A DNA stretch of 64,000 nucleotides, taken from Pseudomonadota bacterium. Its GTDB lineage: Bacteria; Pseudomonadota; Gammaproteobacteria; Steroidobacterales; Steroidobacteraceae. The notes beneath the pieces are model-generated. The model made no database searches. It was given only the letters and a program-made list of their open reading frames with translations, and was not told where the DNA came from. A program made the translations under genes and the position numbers. The stretch lies in the NCBI GenBank assembly GCA_021808195.1, contig JAKBCE010000007.1, positions 1-64,000 of the forward strand, given 5' to 3'. Within the stretch, counting starts at the first letter, position 1. Every line of letters begins with the position of its first letter. Of this stretch, positions 14,374 to 23,482 are shown in pieces.

Positions 14374-15821
14374 AGCTGAATGACCCTGCCTTACTGAGAA
14401 CGCACGCCTATATCGGCGGTTGCTGGGTTGACGCCGACGATACGTCGGTCATCGGCGTCAACAATCCCGCCACCGGCGAGCGGCTGGGAACCGTGCCGAA
14501 CCTCGGTGCCACCGAGACGGAGCGGGCCATCGTTGCGGCGCACGCAGCCTTCCCGCAGTGGGCGGCCCGAACCGCAAAGGAGCGTGCCGGATTGCTGCGT
14601 CGCTGGTACGAACTGCTGTTGCAGCACCAGGAGGATCTGGCGATTCTGATGACCGCCGAACAGGGCAAGCCACTGGCGGAAGCGCGCGGAGAAATTGTCT
14701 ACGCCGCGTCGTTCATCGAATGGTTTGCCGAGGAGGGTCGGCGCGTGTACGGGGAACTCATCCCCACCCACCAGACCGACAAGCGCATCGTGGTGATGCG
14801 ACAGCCCGTGGGGGTGGTCGGAGCAATTACGCCATGGAATTTCCCCGCTGCCATGATCACCCGCAAGGCGGCGCCGGCACTGGCCGCCGGTTGCACCTTC
14901 GTCTGCAAGCCGGCAATCCAGACACCCTACTCCGCTTTGGCGCTTGCGGAGCTCGCGGCGCGAGCCGGACTGCCGCCGGGCGTATTCAACATCGTCACCG
15001 GGATCGATGCACGTGCGATCGGGCAGGCGCTGACCACGCACCCTTTGGTCCGCAAGCTCTCCTTCACCGGCTCCACGGCCACCGGCAAGGTGCTCATGGC
15101 GCAGTGCGCCGGCACCGTAAAGAAGGTGTCTTTAGAACTCGGCGGTAATGCCCCGTTCATCGTATTCGACGATGCAGATCTCGACGCCGCCGTGGCCGGT
15201 GCTGTCGCCAGCAAGTACCGCAACGCGGGCCAGACCTGTGTGTGCACCAACCGGATGCTGGTGCAAGCCGGTATTTACGAGGTATTCGCGGCCAAGCTCA
15301 TACAGGCCGTGAAAACCCTTCGCGTTGGCGATGGCCTCGCTGGACCCACCGAGCAGGGTCCATTGATCGACGCCAATGCACTCGCGAAAGTCGAAAGTCA
15401 CATCGAAGATGCGGTGAGCAAAGGTGCGCGCATCGTCCTCGGCGGCAAGCCACATGCGCTCGGCGGTACGTTCTTCGAGCCGACGGTGCTGACCGGTGTG
15501 ACGGGCGAGATGCTGATCGCCCGGGAGGAGACGTTTGGTCCCGTGGCACCCCTGTTTCGCTTCGAGAGTGAACAGGAGGCGATCCGCATGGCCAATGACA
15601 CAGAGTTTGGTCTCGCAGCATACTTCTATACTCGAGATCTGTCGCGAGCCTGGCGCGTGGCCGAGGCGCTGGAATACGGCATGGTCGGACTGAATACCGG
15701 GTTGATCTCTACCGAGGTCGCGCCGTTCGGAGGCGTCAAGGAATCCGGCATAGGACGCGAAGGGTCACGCCATGGCATACACGAATACACCGAACTGAAA
15801 TACCTCTGTATGTCGGTGTAA
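14370..15821 (+). CDS. gabD: Succinate-semialdehyde dehydrogenase
   Basis: NAD(P)-dependent aldehyde dehydrogenase that oxidises succinate semialdehyde to succinate, completing the GABA shunt. 483 residues, cytoplasmic. Key parts: ITPWNFPAAMITRKAAPALA (cofactor entry), SFTGSTATGKVL, general-base Glu at about 256 in SLELGGNAPF, catalytic Cys at about 290 in NAGQTCVCTNR, and EETFGPVAPLFRF. The length and the PFGGVKESGIGREG end fit GabD. It starts inside the gabT stop (ATGA). A weakness: glutarate-semialdehyde enzymes look alike, so the substrate is inferred from gabT. Confidence 0.9.
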   Translation: MKLNDPALLRTHAYIGGCWVDADDTSVIGVNNPATGERLGTVPNLGATETERAIVAAHAAFPQWAARTAKERAGLLRRWYELLLQHQEDLAILMTAEQGKPLAEARGEIVYAASFIEWFAEEGRRVYGELIPTHQTDKRIVVMRQPVGVVGAITPWNFPAAMITRKAAPALAAGCTFVCKPAIQTPYSALALAELAARAGLPPGVFNIVTGIDARAIGQALTTHPLVRKLSFTGSTATGKVLMAQCAGTVKKVSLELGGNAPFIVFDDADLDAAVAGAVASKYRNAGQTCVCTNRMLVQAGIYEVFAAKLIQAVKTLRVGDGLAGPTEQGPLIDANALAKVESHIEDAVSKGARIVLGGKPHALGGTFFEPTVLTGVTGEMLIAREETFGPVAPLFRFESEQEAIRMANDTEFGLAAYFYTRDLSRAWRVAEALEYGMVGLNTGLISTEVAPFGGVKESGIGREGSRHGIHEYTELKYLCMSV

Positions 15822-16271
15822 CCCGGTCACCATTGGCGCGCCCCCTGGTTCCAGCACGATTCGGCGACGACATCCCAGCATCCATTCTCGGCGGGCTTGG
15901 GCAGTGCCACTCCCCACACGCTGCCCGATCAATGCGTGTACGGTCCAGGGGTTGCCGATACCTGCGCCGATGCTCTGGGGCCTGCCTGCTCTGAGCTTCT
16001 GCGGCCGAGTGCAACGGGCGATGGCTGTTCGCACTTAACCGCGCAGGGGACGGATTGCCGATCCGGAAGATCTGCACGGGCGCAGCCCGCAGTCCACCGA
16101 ACCGCGAGCGCGAGGTGAAGGACAGTCTCGCCCCCCTGCCGCTCGGCGGACTGTTGCACGACTGGTCCGCCTGCCCCACACTTTTCATCATGAGCCGGTG
16201 ACTCGATCCGCGTGAGGACACGGCTCCCATCCCGCCCGAGTGGCGCTGTGTACGCCGATCTGAGCTGAATC
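15822..16271. other. Intergenic stretch between gabD and the PaiB-like gene
   Basis: About 450 bp. Overlapping frames on both strands lack motifs and are treated as noise. No clear terminator follows gabD and no promoter stands out before the PaiB-like gene. Confidence 0.35.
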
Positions 16272-16904
16272 ATGTACGTACCTGATCACTTTTCCGTATC
16301 CGAGACTGCCGTCGTGCAGCAGCTCATTCTCACCCACCCATTTGGCGCCCTGATCACCCACGGCGCCTCGGGCCTCGATGCCAATCACTTGCCCTTCGAG
16401 CTCGACACCCGGGCCGGGAGCCTTGGGGTGTTGCGCGCGCATGTGGCACGGGCCAATCCGCTCTGGAGGGAAGTGAGCCATGGCGCTGAAACGCTGGTGA
16501 TCTTTCGCACCGATGACGCTTACGTCAGTCCGAACTGGTATCCGAGCAAGCACGAATTCCACAAGCAGGTGCCGACCTGGAATTATCGAGTCGTGCACGC
16601 GCACGGGAAGATCACCGTCCATGACGATGCAGACTTCGTGCGCGGGCTGGTCGGCCGGCTGACGCAGACGCACGAGGCGGCACAACCCGTGCCGTGGAAA
16701 ATGAGTGACGCGCCGACGGAGTACATCGACGCGATGCTGCGCGCGATCGTTGGCATCGAAATTGAAATCACGCGTCTCGTCGGAAAACTCAAGCTCAGTC
16801 AAAACCGGGAGCTCCGCGATCGCCTCAGTCTGGCCGACACTCTCACGAGTCGGGGCGCCCTATCGCTCGGCAAAGCAACCCGCGACTCGATCAAGGAGCC
16901 GTAG
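16272..16904 (+). CDS. PaiB-family FMN-binding protein / putative transcriptional regulator
   Basis: A 210-residue PaiB-type split-barrel flavin protein: MYVPDHFSVSE at the N-terminus, ANHLPFELD, then SPNWYPSKHEFHKQVPTWNY followed by RVVHAHGKI, and PWKMSDAPTEYIDAMLRAIV-GIEIEI. Bacillus PaiB is described as a negative regulator of sporulation and degradative enzyme genes; in proteobacteria the role is unknown. It ends in a 14-bp tail-to-tail overlap with the LysR gene. It follows gabTD after 450 bp, so a shared operon is unlikely. Confidence 0.87.
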   Translation: MYVPDHFSVSETAVVQQLILTHPFGALITHGASGLDANHLPFELDTRAGSLGVLRAHVARANPLWREVSHGAETLVIFRTDDAYVSPNWYPSKHEFHKQVPTWNYRVVHAHGKITVHDDADFVRGLVGRLTQTHEAAQPVPWKMSDAPTEYIDAMLRAIVGIEIEITRLVGKLKLSQNRELRDRLSLADTLTSRGALSLGKATRDSIKEP

Positions 16905-17817
16905 CGGAACGCAGCCAGTTGCGAAACTGCGCAACGGCATGGGAGTGCCAGCGATCGGCCCGAGCCGTGAACACGTAGGCGCCCAGCGCCACCGCGGCGA
17001 GCTGCGCCAGCGGCCAGACCACCACCAGATCGCCCGCGGCCAGGTCCTCTGTCAGCAGCAGATTATTGGCGAGGGCGATGCCCTGACCACGGCGGGCTGC
17101 CTCTAGAGTGATCTGTGCGGGCCAAAGACGTGGGCCGCGCATCGGTCGGTCCGGGTGTGCCCCGTAAGCCGTCAGCCACCGGTACCATTGGTCATCACTT
17201 TCCTCGTGCAGCAGCGGCGACTGCAACAGATCGGTCGCGGTGCTGATCTGAGGCAGGGTGGCCAGCAGTGCCGGGCTGGCAACGGCCAACACCGCGGGAC
17301 GGGCGACCTCGAAGCGGCGCAGTCCGCCCTGCGTGACGGCGGCCGACACGTGTTCGTCCCCCGCAACGTAACGAATGTCGACGTCGGCCTCGTATTGCGT
17401 GAAGTCCGGCCCTTGATGACTCGACTGCAGCTCAATCTCAATGTCCGGGTGCGCTGCCTGAAAGCTCTTCAATCGAGAGGTCAACCACAATGATGCCAAT
17501 CCGGGAACACACCAGATGCACAGGCGACGCTCGGAGCTCGCCTGTGCCATGTCTGTGGACGCGTTGATCAGCTCCGCGATGGCAGGCGAAATCCGCCGGT
17601 AGTAGCGCTCGCCGGCCGCCGTGAGCGCTACGCTGCCCCGGGATCGCCGCAGCAGTTGCACGCCCAGATGCTCTTCCAACGCACGCAGGTGGCGGCTCAC
17701 GACTGCATGATCCAAATCCAACGCCTCGGCAGCTCGCCGGATGCCTCCTAAACGTCCGACTGCCTCGAACGCACGCAAAGCGGCAAAGGGAGGCAACGTC
17801 CTCTGCGCTGGCGACAT
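16891..17817 (-). CDS. LysR-family transcriptional regulator (GcvA-like)
   Basis: LysR-type regulator, about 308 residues from ATG 17817 (GGAAA before it); a longer frame to 17865 adds 16 unlikely residues. HTH at the N-terminus: LPPFAALRAFEAVGRLGGIR-RAAEALDLDHAVVSRHLRAL. The rest is a type 2 periplasmic-binding-like effector domain (ADVDIRYVAGDEHVSA; QITLEAARRGQGIALANNLL). The GcvA/AmpR subgroup often has this LPPF..LRAFEA start. Target genes are not evident; gabTD or the PaiB-like gene are candidates by position only. Confidence 0.87.
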   Translation of the reverse strand: MSPAQRTLPPFAALRAFEAVGRLGGIRRAAEALDLDHAVVSRHLRALEEHLGVQLLRRSRGSVALTAAGERYYRRISPAIAELINASTDMAQASSERRLCIWCVPGLASLWLTSRLKSFQAAHPDIEIELQSSHQGPDFTQYEADVDIRYVAGDEHVSAAVTQGGLRRFEVARPAVLAVASPALLATLPQISTATDLLQSPLLHEESDDQWYRWLTAYGAHPDRPMRGPRLWPAQITLEAARRGQGIALANNLLLTEDLAAGDLVVVWPLAQLAAVALGAYVFTARADRWHSHAVAQFRNWLRSATAP

Positions 17818-18314
17818 GCTCAAGTATTTCCTCTGCACTGCGCGTCGGTGCAGATCGAAATCCATGGGCGCAGCGCATCGGAACGCCGTTCACCGACTGC
17901 GATCACGCCCGCGGCGGCCGCTTGCGCGGTGGTTTCCGGAATCAATCGGTTGTGCCGCTCGCTGTCCCTCACCACTCGGCCTGTCCACTCATATACGGTA
18001 GTGGTTATGCTAGCGTCGCCCATTGATCAATGCCAATTCGGCACAGGGCGCGAGCGCTGTGGAATCCTGCCCGCTCGTGGCCGGAGTTTCGTGCACCGCC
18101 TGCCGATCGGTCGTGCGCCTCGGCAAAGGCGGTACGGCCGGAAGAGGGAATGCCGGTCGAGTGCGCCCGAGCAGATGCGTCGGGTCGACTCTTGAGCAGT
18201 CCGGTGACTGCATTGCTGCCCCCGGTGTGTGGCTGTGCGGCAATCGCGCCGCACCTGCGCAGGGCGAATGTATTGGCTGCCTGGCGCAGTCCATCGACTG
18301 CATGCTCGTGAGCA
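17818..18314. other. Intergenic stretch between LysR gene and nitronate monooxygenase
   Basis: About 500 bp without a convincing gene. Frames here are GC-rich shadows of one another. The LysR promoter should lie in the first part (minus strand). I see no operator with the T-N11-A pattern that I would defend. Confidence 0.3.
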
Positions 18315-19382
18315 CTACGGCCCGTTCAGCTCCTCGACGAGGGCTGCGACCAGCGCTGCGGCAGGCAGGCGGCGGGCCAAGGGAGCACCTTGGCCCGCCC
18401 ACTGTGCGCCGTAACCCCACTCACCGACGGCCTTCGCGGCCGCATGCAGCGCCTTGGCCGCATCATAGGCGATGGGATAGCTGGGCACGCGCTGCGTGAC
18501 CGTAGTGCCGAAGGTGGTGAACCGATTTGCGAGGCACCGCGCCGGACGGCCTGATAGGGCCCGGGTCATGACCGTGTGCTCGGCTGCCGGACTGAACAGC
18601 GCAGCGCGATAGCCCTCATCTGCCGCAGATTCCTGCGTGCCCACAAACGCCGTACCCAGCTGTGCGGCACCCGCGCCGAGCCGCAATGCTGCGCTGACGC
18701 CTCGGCCATCCATGATGCCGCCGGCTGCAATGACCGGCACGTTGAGCTTGCGGGCGAGCAGGCGTGTGAGCGTCAGGGTGCTGAGCCGCTCGTCCGGTCC
18801 ATCCGGATCGAAAATTCCCCGATGTCCGCCTGCCTCATACCCCTGAGCGATGATGGCCTGAACCCCTGCGTTGACGCAGGCGGTGGCCTCGGTGAAATTC
18901 GTGGCCGTCGCCAACACGACAATGCCTGCCGCGCGACAGGCACTCAGCCATGCAGCACTCGGCAGCCCGAAATGGCAACTCAGCACTCGGGGGCGGGCAG
19001 CCAGCAGCGCTGAGAACATCGCTTCGTCCGCCACGAAGCTGCGGTAAATCTCCCGCAGCGACCGCGGAGCATCGGCGCGCACCGCGTCGAACTCGGGTCG
19101 GAGCGCTTCCAGCCATGTCGCTTCTCGTTCGGAATCGCGCACCGCCGGGTGGTGGCAGAAGACATTGACATTCAACGAGCGGGTGGATCGTGCCCGAAAG
19201 TCGCGCATAGCCTCAGCGGCCGCCGCGGCTGTCATTGCGCCCACTCCGATCGAACCCAGGGCGCCTGTATTGGAAACTGCGGCGGCCATCTGGGGTGTTG
19301 ATATTCCGGCCATGGGCGCCTGAATAATCGGCCAATCAATGTCCAATAAATCAAGTAGATACTGCGACCCAGACGTCGTCAT
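18315..19382 (-). CDS. Nitronate monooxygenase family flavoprotein
   Basis: FMN-dependent TIM-barrel enzyme of the 2-nitropropane dioxygenase/NMO family (355 residues from ATG 19382, with a strong GGAGGCG box 5 bp before it). Visible: DWPIIQAPMAGISTPQMAAA at the N-terminus, GYEAGGHRG as the active-site/phosphate motif, IAAGGIMDGRGVSAALRLGA and AQLGTAFVGT. The family oxidises alkyl nitronates such as propionate 3-nitronate, detoxifying nitro compounds. It has no obvious operon partner. Some members instead belong to enoyl-ACP reductase FabK; the HxGG motif and length favour NMO. Confidence 0.88.
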   Translation of the reverse strand: MTTSGSQYLLDLLDIDWPIIQAPMAGISTPQMAAAVSNTGALGSIGVGAMTAAAAAEAMRDFRARSTRSLNVNVFCHHPAVRDSEREATWLEALRPEFDAVRADAPRSLREIYRSFVADEAMFSALLAARPRVLSCHFGLPSAAWLSACRAAGIVVLATATNFTEATACVNAGVQAIIAQGYEAGGHRGIFDPDGPDERLSTLTLTRLLARKLNVPVIAAGGIMDGRGVSAALRLGAGAAQLGTAFVGTQESAADEGYRAALFSPAAEHTVMTRALSGRPARCLANRFTTFGTTVTQRVPSYPIAYDAAKALHAAAKAVGEWGYGAQWAGQGAPLARRLPAAALVAALVEELNGP

Positions 19383-19945
19383 AAGCGCCTCCATTCCGTA
19401 TGCGCATCACGGATGTCAATGACTCGGCCCGGTCCATTCACCCTCGTCCTGATCGACCGATGCAGTCCGAGATCTTTACCGTCGCACTCGAGACGCCCGC
19501 CGCGCGTCAACCGAAATCGCACGACATGGCACCTCCTATCGCGCCAGCTTGACCAGCGCTCATCTGCGTTCCGAGTACGCGACGCAGCGCCGCAGTTGGC
19601 AGGCCGGACAGGTTGTCGCTGTTGACCGGCGTCAGCTTGACCCAAGCCTATCGGTAGCTGGATTCGTTTCGTTCGGCTGAGCCAAACACCACGCGCAACC
19701 GAATGGGCGGCGAGACTCCCCGCTTCGCTGCGCTCTGTCAAGCCAGGAGCCAACACGTCGCTGACCGGGGGAACGGTGGTAGAGTCAGATCGGACGAAGG
19801 CCGACTCTGACGGCGACGCATACGTTCCCGATTCTCGCGGTGCGAAGGCGGACCCAAAGTCACTCGCCGTCCTCTTGACGAACGGCTGCGGTACTTTCGG
19901 TTCAGTCCACAGCCGCCCGCAAAACACGTGCCAAGGGAGAGCGCA
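19383..19945. other. Gene-free stretch upstream of a membrane-anchored hypothetical protein
   Basis: About 560 bp between divergent genes. A very long minus-strand frame crosses here from 20659 but has an Arg/Pro-rich shadow composition. No remnant gene, repeat or terminator is recognisable. The promoters of both flanking genes must be here. Confidence 0.35.
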
Positions 19946-20653
19946 ATGCTGCATGAACTCCGTGCGTGGAAAATCTACGGGGCCGTCTCGACACTGGCGC
20001 TGGTGGTGCTGTGTGTCTCGGCATTCACAGTCACCCGCCAGAGTGCCACATTCGGCACGATCAACGTGCAGCGCATCAATGTGCTCGAGCCCAATGGCGT
20101 GCTGCGCATGGTCATTTCCAATCGCGCGCGCTTCCCGGGCGTCATCGTCAAAGGCAAACAGTATCCGTTCGATCGGCGCACCGCGGGCATTCTGTTCTAC
20201 AACGACGAGGGCACCGAGAACGGCGGGCTGATTTTTGGCGGCCATGAGCACGCTGATGGTACGGTGTCCAGTTACGGGCACCTCAGCTTTGACCGATACG
20301 ATCAGGATCAGGCCTTCAGTGTCGGTGCCGTGCAGGACAGAACCGGTGAGAGCACCCGCATCGCCTTCATCGATCCTGCGCACTGGCCCATCACCGATCT
20401 GCTGCGTCTGCCGCGGCGCAAGTGGCGGGAATTCCTCGCCACCCATCCGCGCGGCGCACCCCGCTTGATGATGGAAAGAGCGGTCGATGGCTCGGTGTCC
20501 CTCGTGATCAAAGACCGCCGGGGGCGTACCCGGATCCTCATTAAGGTCGGGCGGCACGGCACTCCCGTCATTCGCCTCTTCGATGCCGGTGGACGGGTGA
20601 TTGCGCAGCTGCCCAGCAAACGCGAATCCTCCGGTGGCGCGACCGCGCACTGA
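19946..20653 (+). CDS. Conserved hypothetical protein with N-terminal membrane anchor
   Basis: A 235-residue protein from ATG 19946 (GGGAGAG 6 bp before). One transmembrane anchor near residues 13-30 (YGAVSTLALVVLCVSAFTVT) is followed by an extracytoplasmic beta-rich domain: INVQRINVLEPNGVLRMVIS, NRARFPGVIVKGKQYPFDRR, TAGILFYNDEGTENGGLIFG and GHLSFDRYDQDQAFSVG. I recognise this repeated '(D/E)GTENGGLIFGG ... SFDRYDQDQ' pattern from uncharacterised proteins in many bacteria, without a known function. It stands alone on the plus strand. Confidence 0.65.
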   Translation: MLHELRAWKIYGAVSTLALVVLCVSAFTVTRQSATFGTINVQRINVLEPNGVLRMVISNRARFPGVIVKGKQYPFDRRTAGILFYNDEGTENGGLIFGGHEHADGTVSSYGHLSFDRYDQDQAFSVGAVQDRTGESTRIAFIDPAHWPITDLLRLPRRKWREFLATHPRGAPRLMMERAVDGSVSLVIKDRRGRTRILIKVGRHGTPVIRLFDAGGRVIAQLPSKRESSGGATAH

Positions 20654-20954
20654 AGGCACAGCACCCGTCGGCCGCTAGCCCGACCAGCCGATCGATGGGC
20701 CCGTCAGGAGGCGTCGTCACTCGGACGGCGCCGCTGTTGCGCTGTTGCGTTGTGGCGCAGGCTGAGCATGGGTCGGCAGCATCTCCGCCCGCACCGGCAA
20801 GGCTCGCCGCCGCGGGCCCGGTAGGCCGGCGAGCCGCGGTGACATCCGCAAGCCTCGCCACGCGTCATGCCGCAGTCGTTGCTGTCATGCTGCAGACAAT
20901 CGCAGCCCGTACGCGCCATTCGCAGCGACCGCCGGAGCGCAAGGCGACGGAATC

Positions 20955-21062
20955 ATGACTGGCCATCTCAAGAGCGTTCTCTATCTGACGCAGACGATGC
21001 TGCCTCTGCTAGCCGATGGTGCTGGCAACGGCCGGCATGGTCTCCCTGCCAGAGCGGGCCGC
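20955..21062 (+). pseudogene. Short SDR dehydrogenase remnant
   Basis: A 35-codon frame begins MTGHLKSVLYLTQTMLPLLA and then turns into unrelated residues. HLKSVLYLTQ.MLPLLADG matches the helix before the catalytic Ser in short-chain dehydrogenases. Nothing else of an SDR is left; the rest of 20654-21073 shows nothing identifiable. Call rests on one motif. Confidence 0.35.
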
Positions 21063-21073
21063 TGAGGCGGCTG

Positions 21074-21688
21074 TTAGCGGGGATGTGCGCGGCCCTCGGA
21101 CATGAAGGTGAGAAGTTTCGGTGCGCCCATGTAGCCCGTCTCGAGCTGCTCGATGTGAAACCCATGCGTCTCAAGGAGCTCCCGGGTCGGGCGATTGAGG
21201 TGGCAGCCGCCGCTCAGCGCCTGCCACGCAGGAGTGAGTCGGTCCTGCCAGCGACGCAGGCGCGCCTCCGGTGCCGCGCCGTGCTCTACGAACAGCAGCC
21301 GGCCGTGCGCGCGAAGCACACGGCGCATTTCCTCGAGCGCCGCGGTCACATGCGGGATGCTGCACAGCGTCCAGGTCATGACGAGGGTGTCGATGCTGTG
21401 GCTGTCGAGCGGCATGGCTTCCGCGGATGCTTCGAGAAATGTGACTGGTGGCGTGTTCTCGCGCAGATTCCGGCGCGCCAGGGCGATGAGGCGCGCGGCC
21501 GGCTCAAGGGCGATGATCTCCCGGACGCCTGACCCGTAGTGCGGGAAATTCAAGCCGCTGCCGGCGCCGATCTCGAGGACGCGTCCGTGCGCCGCGCCGA
21601 CCACCCGCTGCCGGTACGGCGTGAAGCGGTGATTACCCATCACGTGATTGCAAAGACGTGGGAAGAGAAACTTCTGATAGATGCCCAC
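21074..21688 (-). CDS. Class I SAM-dependent methyltransferase
   Basis: A 204-residue Rossmann methyltransferase. SAM motif I is VLEIGAGSGLNFPHYG; motif II acidic IIALEPAARLIALARRN; motif post-II EASAEAMPLDSHSIDTLVMT; then RVLRAHGRLLFVEHG. The sequence is like UbiE/METTL7-type small methyltransferases; the GYMGAPKLLTFMSEG end is typical of METTL7-like bacterial homologues. Substrate unknown. It is followed at 30 bp by nothing on the same strand; the GNAT gene lies just upstream on the same strand. Confidence 0.83.
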   Translation of the reverse strand: MGIYQKFLFPRLCNHVMGNHRFTPYRQRVVGAAHGRVLEIGAGSGLNFPHYGSGVREIIALEPAARLIALARRNLRENTPPVTFLEASAEAMPLDSHSIDTLVMTWTLCSIPHVTAALEEMRRVLRAHGRLLFVEHGAAPEARLRRWQDRLTPAWQALSGGCHLNRPTRELLETHGFHIEQLETGYMGAPKLLTFMSEGRAHPR

Positions 21689-21718
21689 GGGGTTTTGCGC
21701 CGTCGTCGCGAGTCGGTG

Positions 21719-22015
21719 TCAGCGAGCCGCAGGCCGCTCAGCCAGCAAGTCCTGAGTGTGCGGGTGTCGGGCCATATAGGCGGCAACGAACGAGCACTGC
21801 GGTATGACCGTTTCGTGCCGTTGGCGCACGATCTGCAGCGCGCCGCTCACCAACGCCGCACCGATCCCGGTGCCGCGGAGGCTTACGGGGACTTGCGCAT
21901 AGGTCAGCGTGAGGATGTTGCCATCCCGACGATAGTCGATGAAGGCCTCTCCACCCGGCATCGCCAGCTCGAAACGCTGACGTGACGGGTTGTCGGTGAC
22001 GCCGCTGTCGTTCAA
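21719..22015 (-). CDS. Small GNAT-like acetyltransferase (YjdJ type)
   Basis: A 98-residue minimal GNAT of the YjdJ/Gcn5-related 'N-acetyltransferase domain' family: FELAMPGGEAFIDYRRDGNI, TYAQVPVSLRGTGIGAALVS (acetyl-CoA loop R-G-T-G-I-G) and QCSFVAAYMARHPHTQDLL (conserved Cys). Members are half the size of normal GNATs; the human relative is NATD1. Function unknown. It precedes the methyltransferase gene by 30 bp on the same strand, so co-transcription is likely. Confidence 0.82.
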   Translation of the reverse strand: MNDSGVTDNPSRQRFELAMPGGEAFIDYRRDGNILTLTYAQVPVSLRGTGIGAALVSGALQIVRQRHETVIPQCSFVAAYMARHPHTQDLLAERPAAR

Positions 22016-22055
22016 CCGCTGATTCTCGGGTCAGGCGGGAACGGCATTGAGGCCT

Positions 22056-22295
22056 TCATTCCTTGGACTTCAGGCTGTCCTGGTTAGCCTCGATGAAAGC
22101 CTTGATCTCCTCGGCCATGGCGAGCAAGCGCAGCCATTGCTCTTTGTAGAGCGTGACTGGGAAGCGCCCCATGCCATAGACGGACAGCGCCCCCTTTTCG
22201 CTCACTTTCATCGCTGGCTTGGCACGGCCCGCTTCCTTCAGGCGCGCGTTCTCGGCGCGCAGCCGCTCGAGTTCTGTCTGCAAGTCTTCGCTCAT
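22056..22295 (-). CDS. Conserved hypothetical protein with N-terminal coiled coil
   Basis: A 79-residue protein from ATG 22295 (GAGGAG box 7 bp before). SEDLQTELERLRAENARLKE is a leucine-zipper coiled coil; MKVSEKGALSVYGMGRFPVT plus LYKEQWLRLLAMAEEIKAFI is a conserved C-terminal block I have seen in short cyanobacterial and proteobacterial proteins. It may mediate dimerisation; no function known. It is 40 bp upstream of the GNAT gene on the same strand, possibly one transcript of three genes. Confidence 0.65.
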   Translation of the reverse strand: MSEDLQTELERLRAENARLKEAGRAKPAMKVSEKGALSVYGMGRFPVTLYKEQWLRLLAMAEEIKAFIEANQDSLKSKE

Positions 22296-22490
22296 GCATG
22301 GCTCCTCGGGGGCGGCTGAAAGCTGGAGTATACCGCCCGAGCGAGGCGCCATCGCCCTGCATCAGGATTCCGGCATCGTCTGGCCGAGCCATCGGCTGCG
22401 TCGCTGCGCGCCGTGAAGGCCACCGGATCGCTCGCAGCACATGGCCGATCCGCCGCGAACCGGGTGAGCCCGAACCGCCCCGCCGGCTCG

Positions 22491-23387
22491 TCACGGCCCG
22501 GACAGATCCAGGTGCTGAAGATCGGCCATCATCCCGGGACCGGTCGGTTGCCAATCCAACTCGCGGCGTGTCCATTGGCTCGCGGCCGGCACATCGAGCG
22601 CCGCAAACAGGCTCATCCAGCCGAAATACGCCTCAGCTTCATGCGCAGGCAGAGAACGGACCGGCAGCTTCAGGTGCTGCGCGATGACGGTCACCATCTC
22701 CTTGACCGCGATGCCTTCTTCCGCAACTGCGTGATAGCGCGCGCCGGGCCTGCCGTGCTCAAGCGCGAGCCGGTACAGGCGTGCCACATCGAGCACGTGA
22801 GCCGCGGGCCAGCGGTTTTGCCCCTCCCCGAGGTACGCGCACAGGCCCTTCTCGCGCGCGGTCGCGATCAGGTAGCTCACCAGGCCCTGTCGGCGGGTGT
22901 CATGCACCTGCGGGAGCCGCACGACCGAGACATTGGCGCCGACCGCGGCCAGGGAGCCGGCAGCCTCCTCCGAGGCGGCCCGGGGAAACTCTGCGGCACT
23001 GAGGGTCGGCCCGGTTTCCGTGGCGGGCTGTCCGGGGACCGTGCGGACCATGCCTGTGCCGGAGGTGACGAGCAGTGGGCGTGCTGAGCCGGCCAGCGCT
23101 GCCCCGAGCGCCAGGATCACGCGTCGGTCGTGCTCGCAATTGGACTGGAAGGTCGAAAAGTCGTGATTGAAGGCCAGATGAATGACGCCGTCGGAACGCT
23201 CGGCGCCGCTGCGCAAGCACTCCAGATCCTCGGTCGAGCCGCGGAGCACCTGCGCACCGGTAGCCGCCAGAATGTGGGCCTTGTCCGACGAACGGCAAAG
23301 GCCCAGCACCTGATGACCGGCGCCGATCAACTCCCGCACGACGGCGAGGCCAATGAAACCCGTGGCGCCGGTCACGAATACACGCAT
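22491..23387 (-). CDS. NAD(P)-dependent epimerase/dehydrogenase, extended SDR
   Basis: A 298-residue extended or atypical SDR. N-terminal dinucleotide site MRVFVTGATGFIGLAVVREL; GVIHLAFNHDFSTFQSN marks the third strand region; the C-terminal half is the sugar/substrate part (NRWPAAHVLDVARLYRLALE; ARYHAVAEEGIAVKEMV). The catalytic Tyr-x-x-x-Lys is not evident, as is usual in NmrA/atypical members. ATG 23387 has GGGAG before it. It faces the MmyB-type regulator remnant at 23483, the usual arrangement for such oxidoreductase genes. Confidence 0.85.
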   Translation of the reverse strand: MRVFVTGATGFIGLAVVRELIGAGHQVLGLCRSSDKAHILAATGAQVLRGSTEDLECLRSGAERSDGVIHLAFNHDFSTFQSNCEHDRRVILALGAALAGSARPLLVTSGTGMVRTVPGQPATETGPTLSAAEFPRAASEEAAGSLAAVGANVSVVRLPQVHDTRRQGLVSYLIATAREKGLCAYLGEGQNRWPAAHVLDVARLYRLALEHGRPGARYHAVAEEGIAVKEMVTVIAQHLKLPVRSLPAHEAEAYFGWMSLFAALDVPAASQWTRRELDWQPTGPGMMADLQHLDLSGP

Positions 23388-23482
23388 GAGTCGCACTCCC
23401 GTGGTGGTGGATGCGAATCAGTCTGCTGACCACCAATATCCGGGTAAAGTAGTGATCTTATTCCGGTATAGAAGATACCTGC

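Noticed and set aside
19379..20659. 426-codon minus-strand frame
   Set aside because: Covers an intergenic stretch and lies antisense to the membrane-anchored protein; composition Arg/Gly-rich without motifs.
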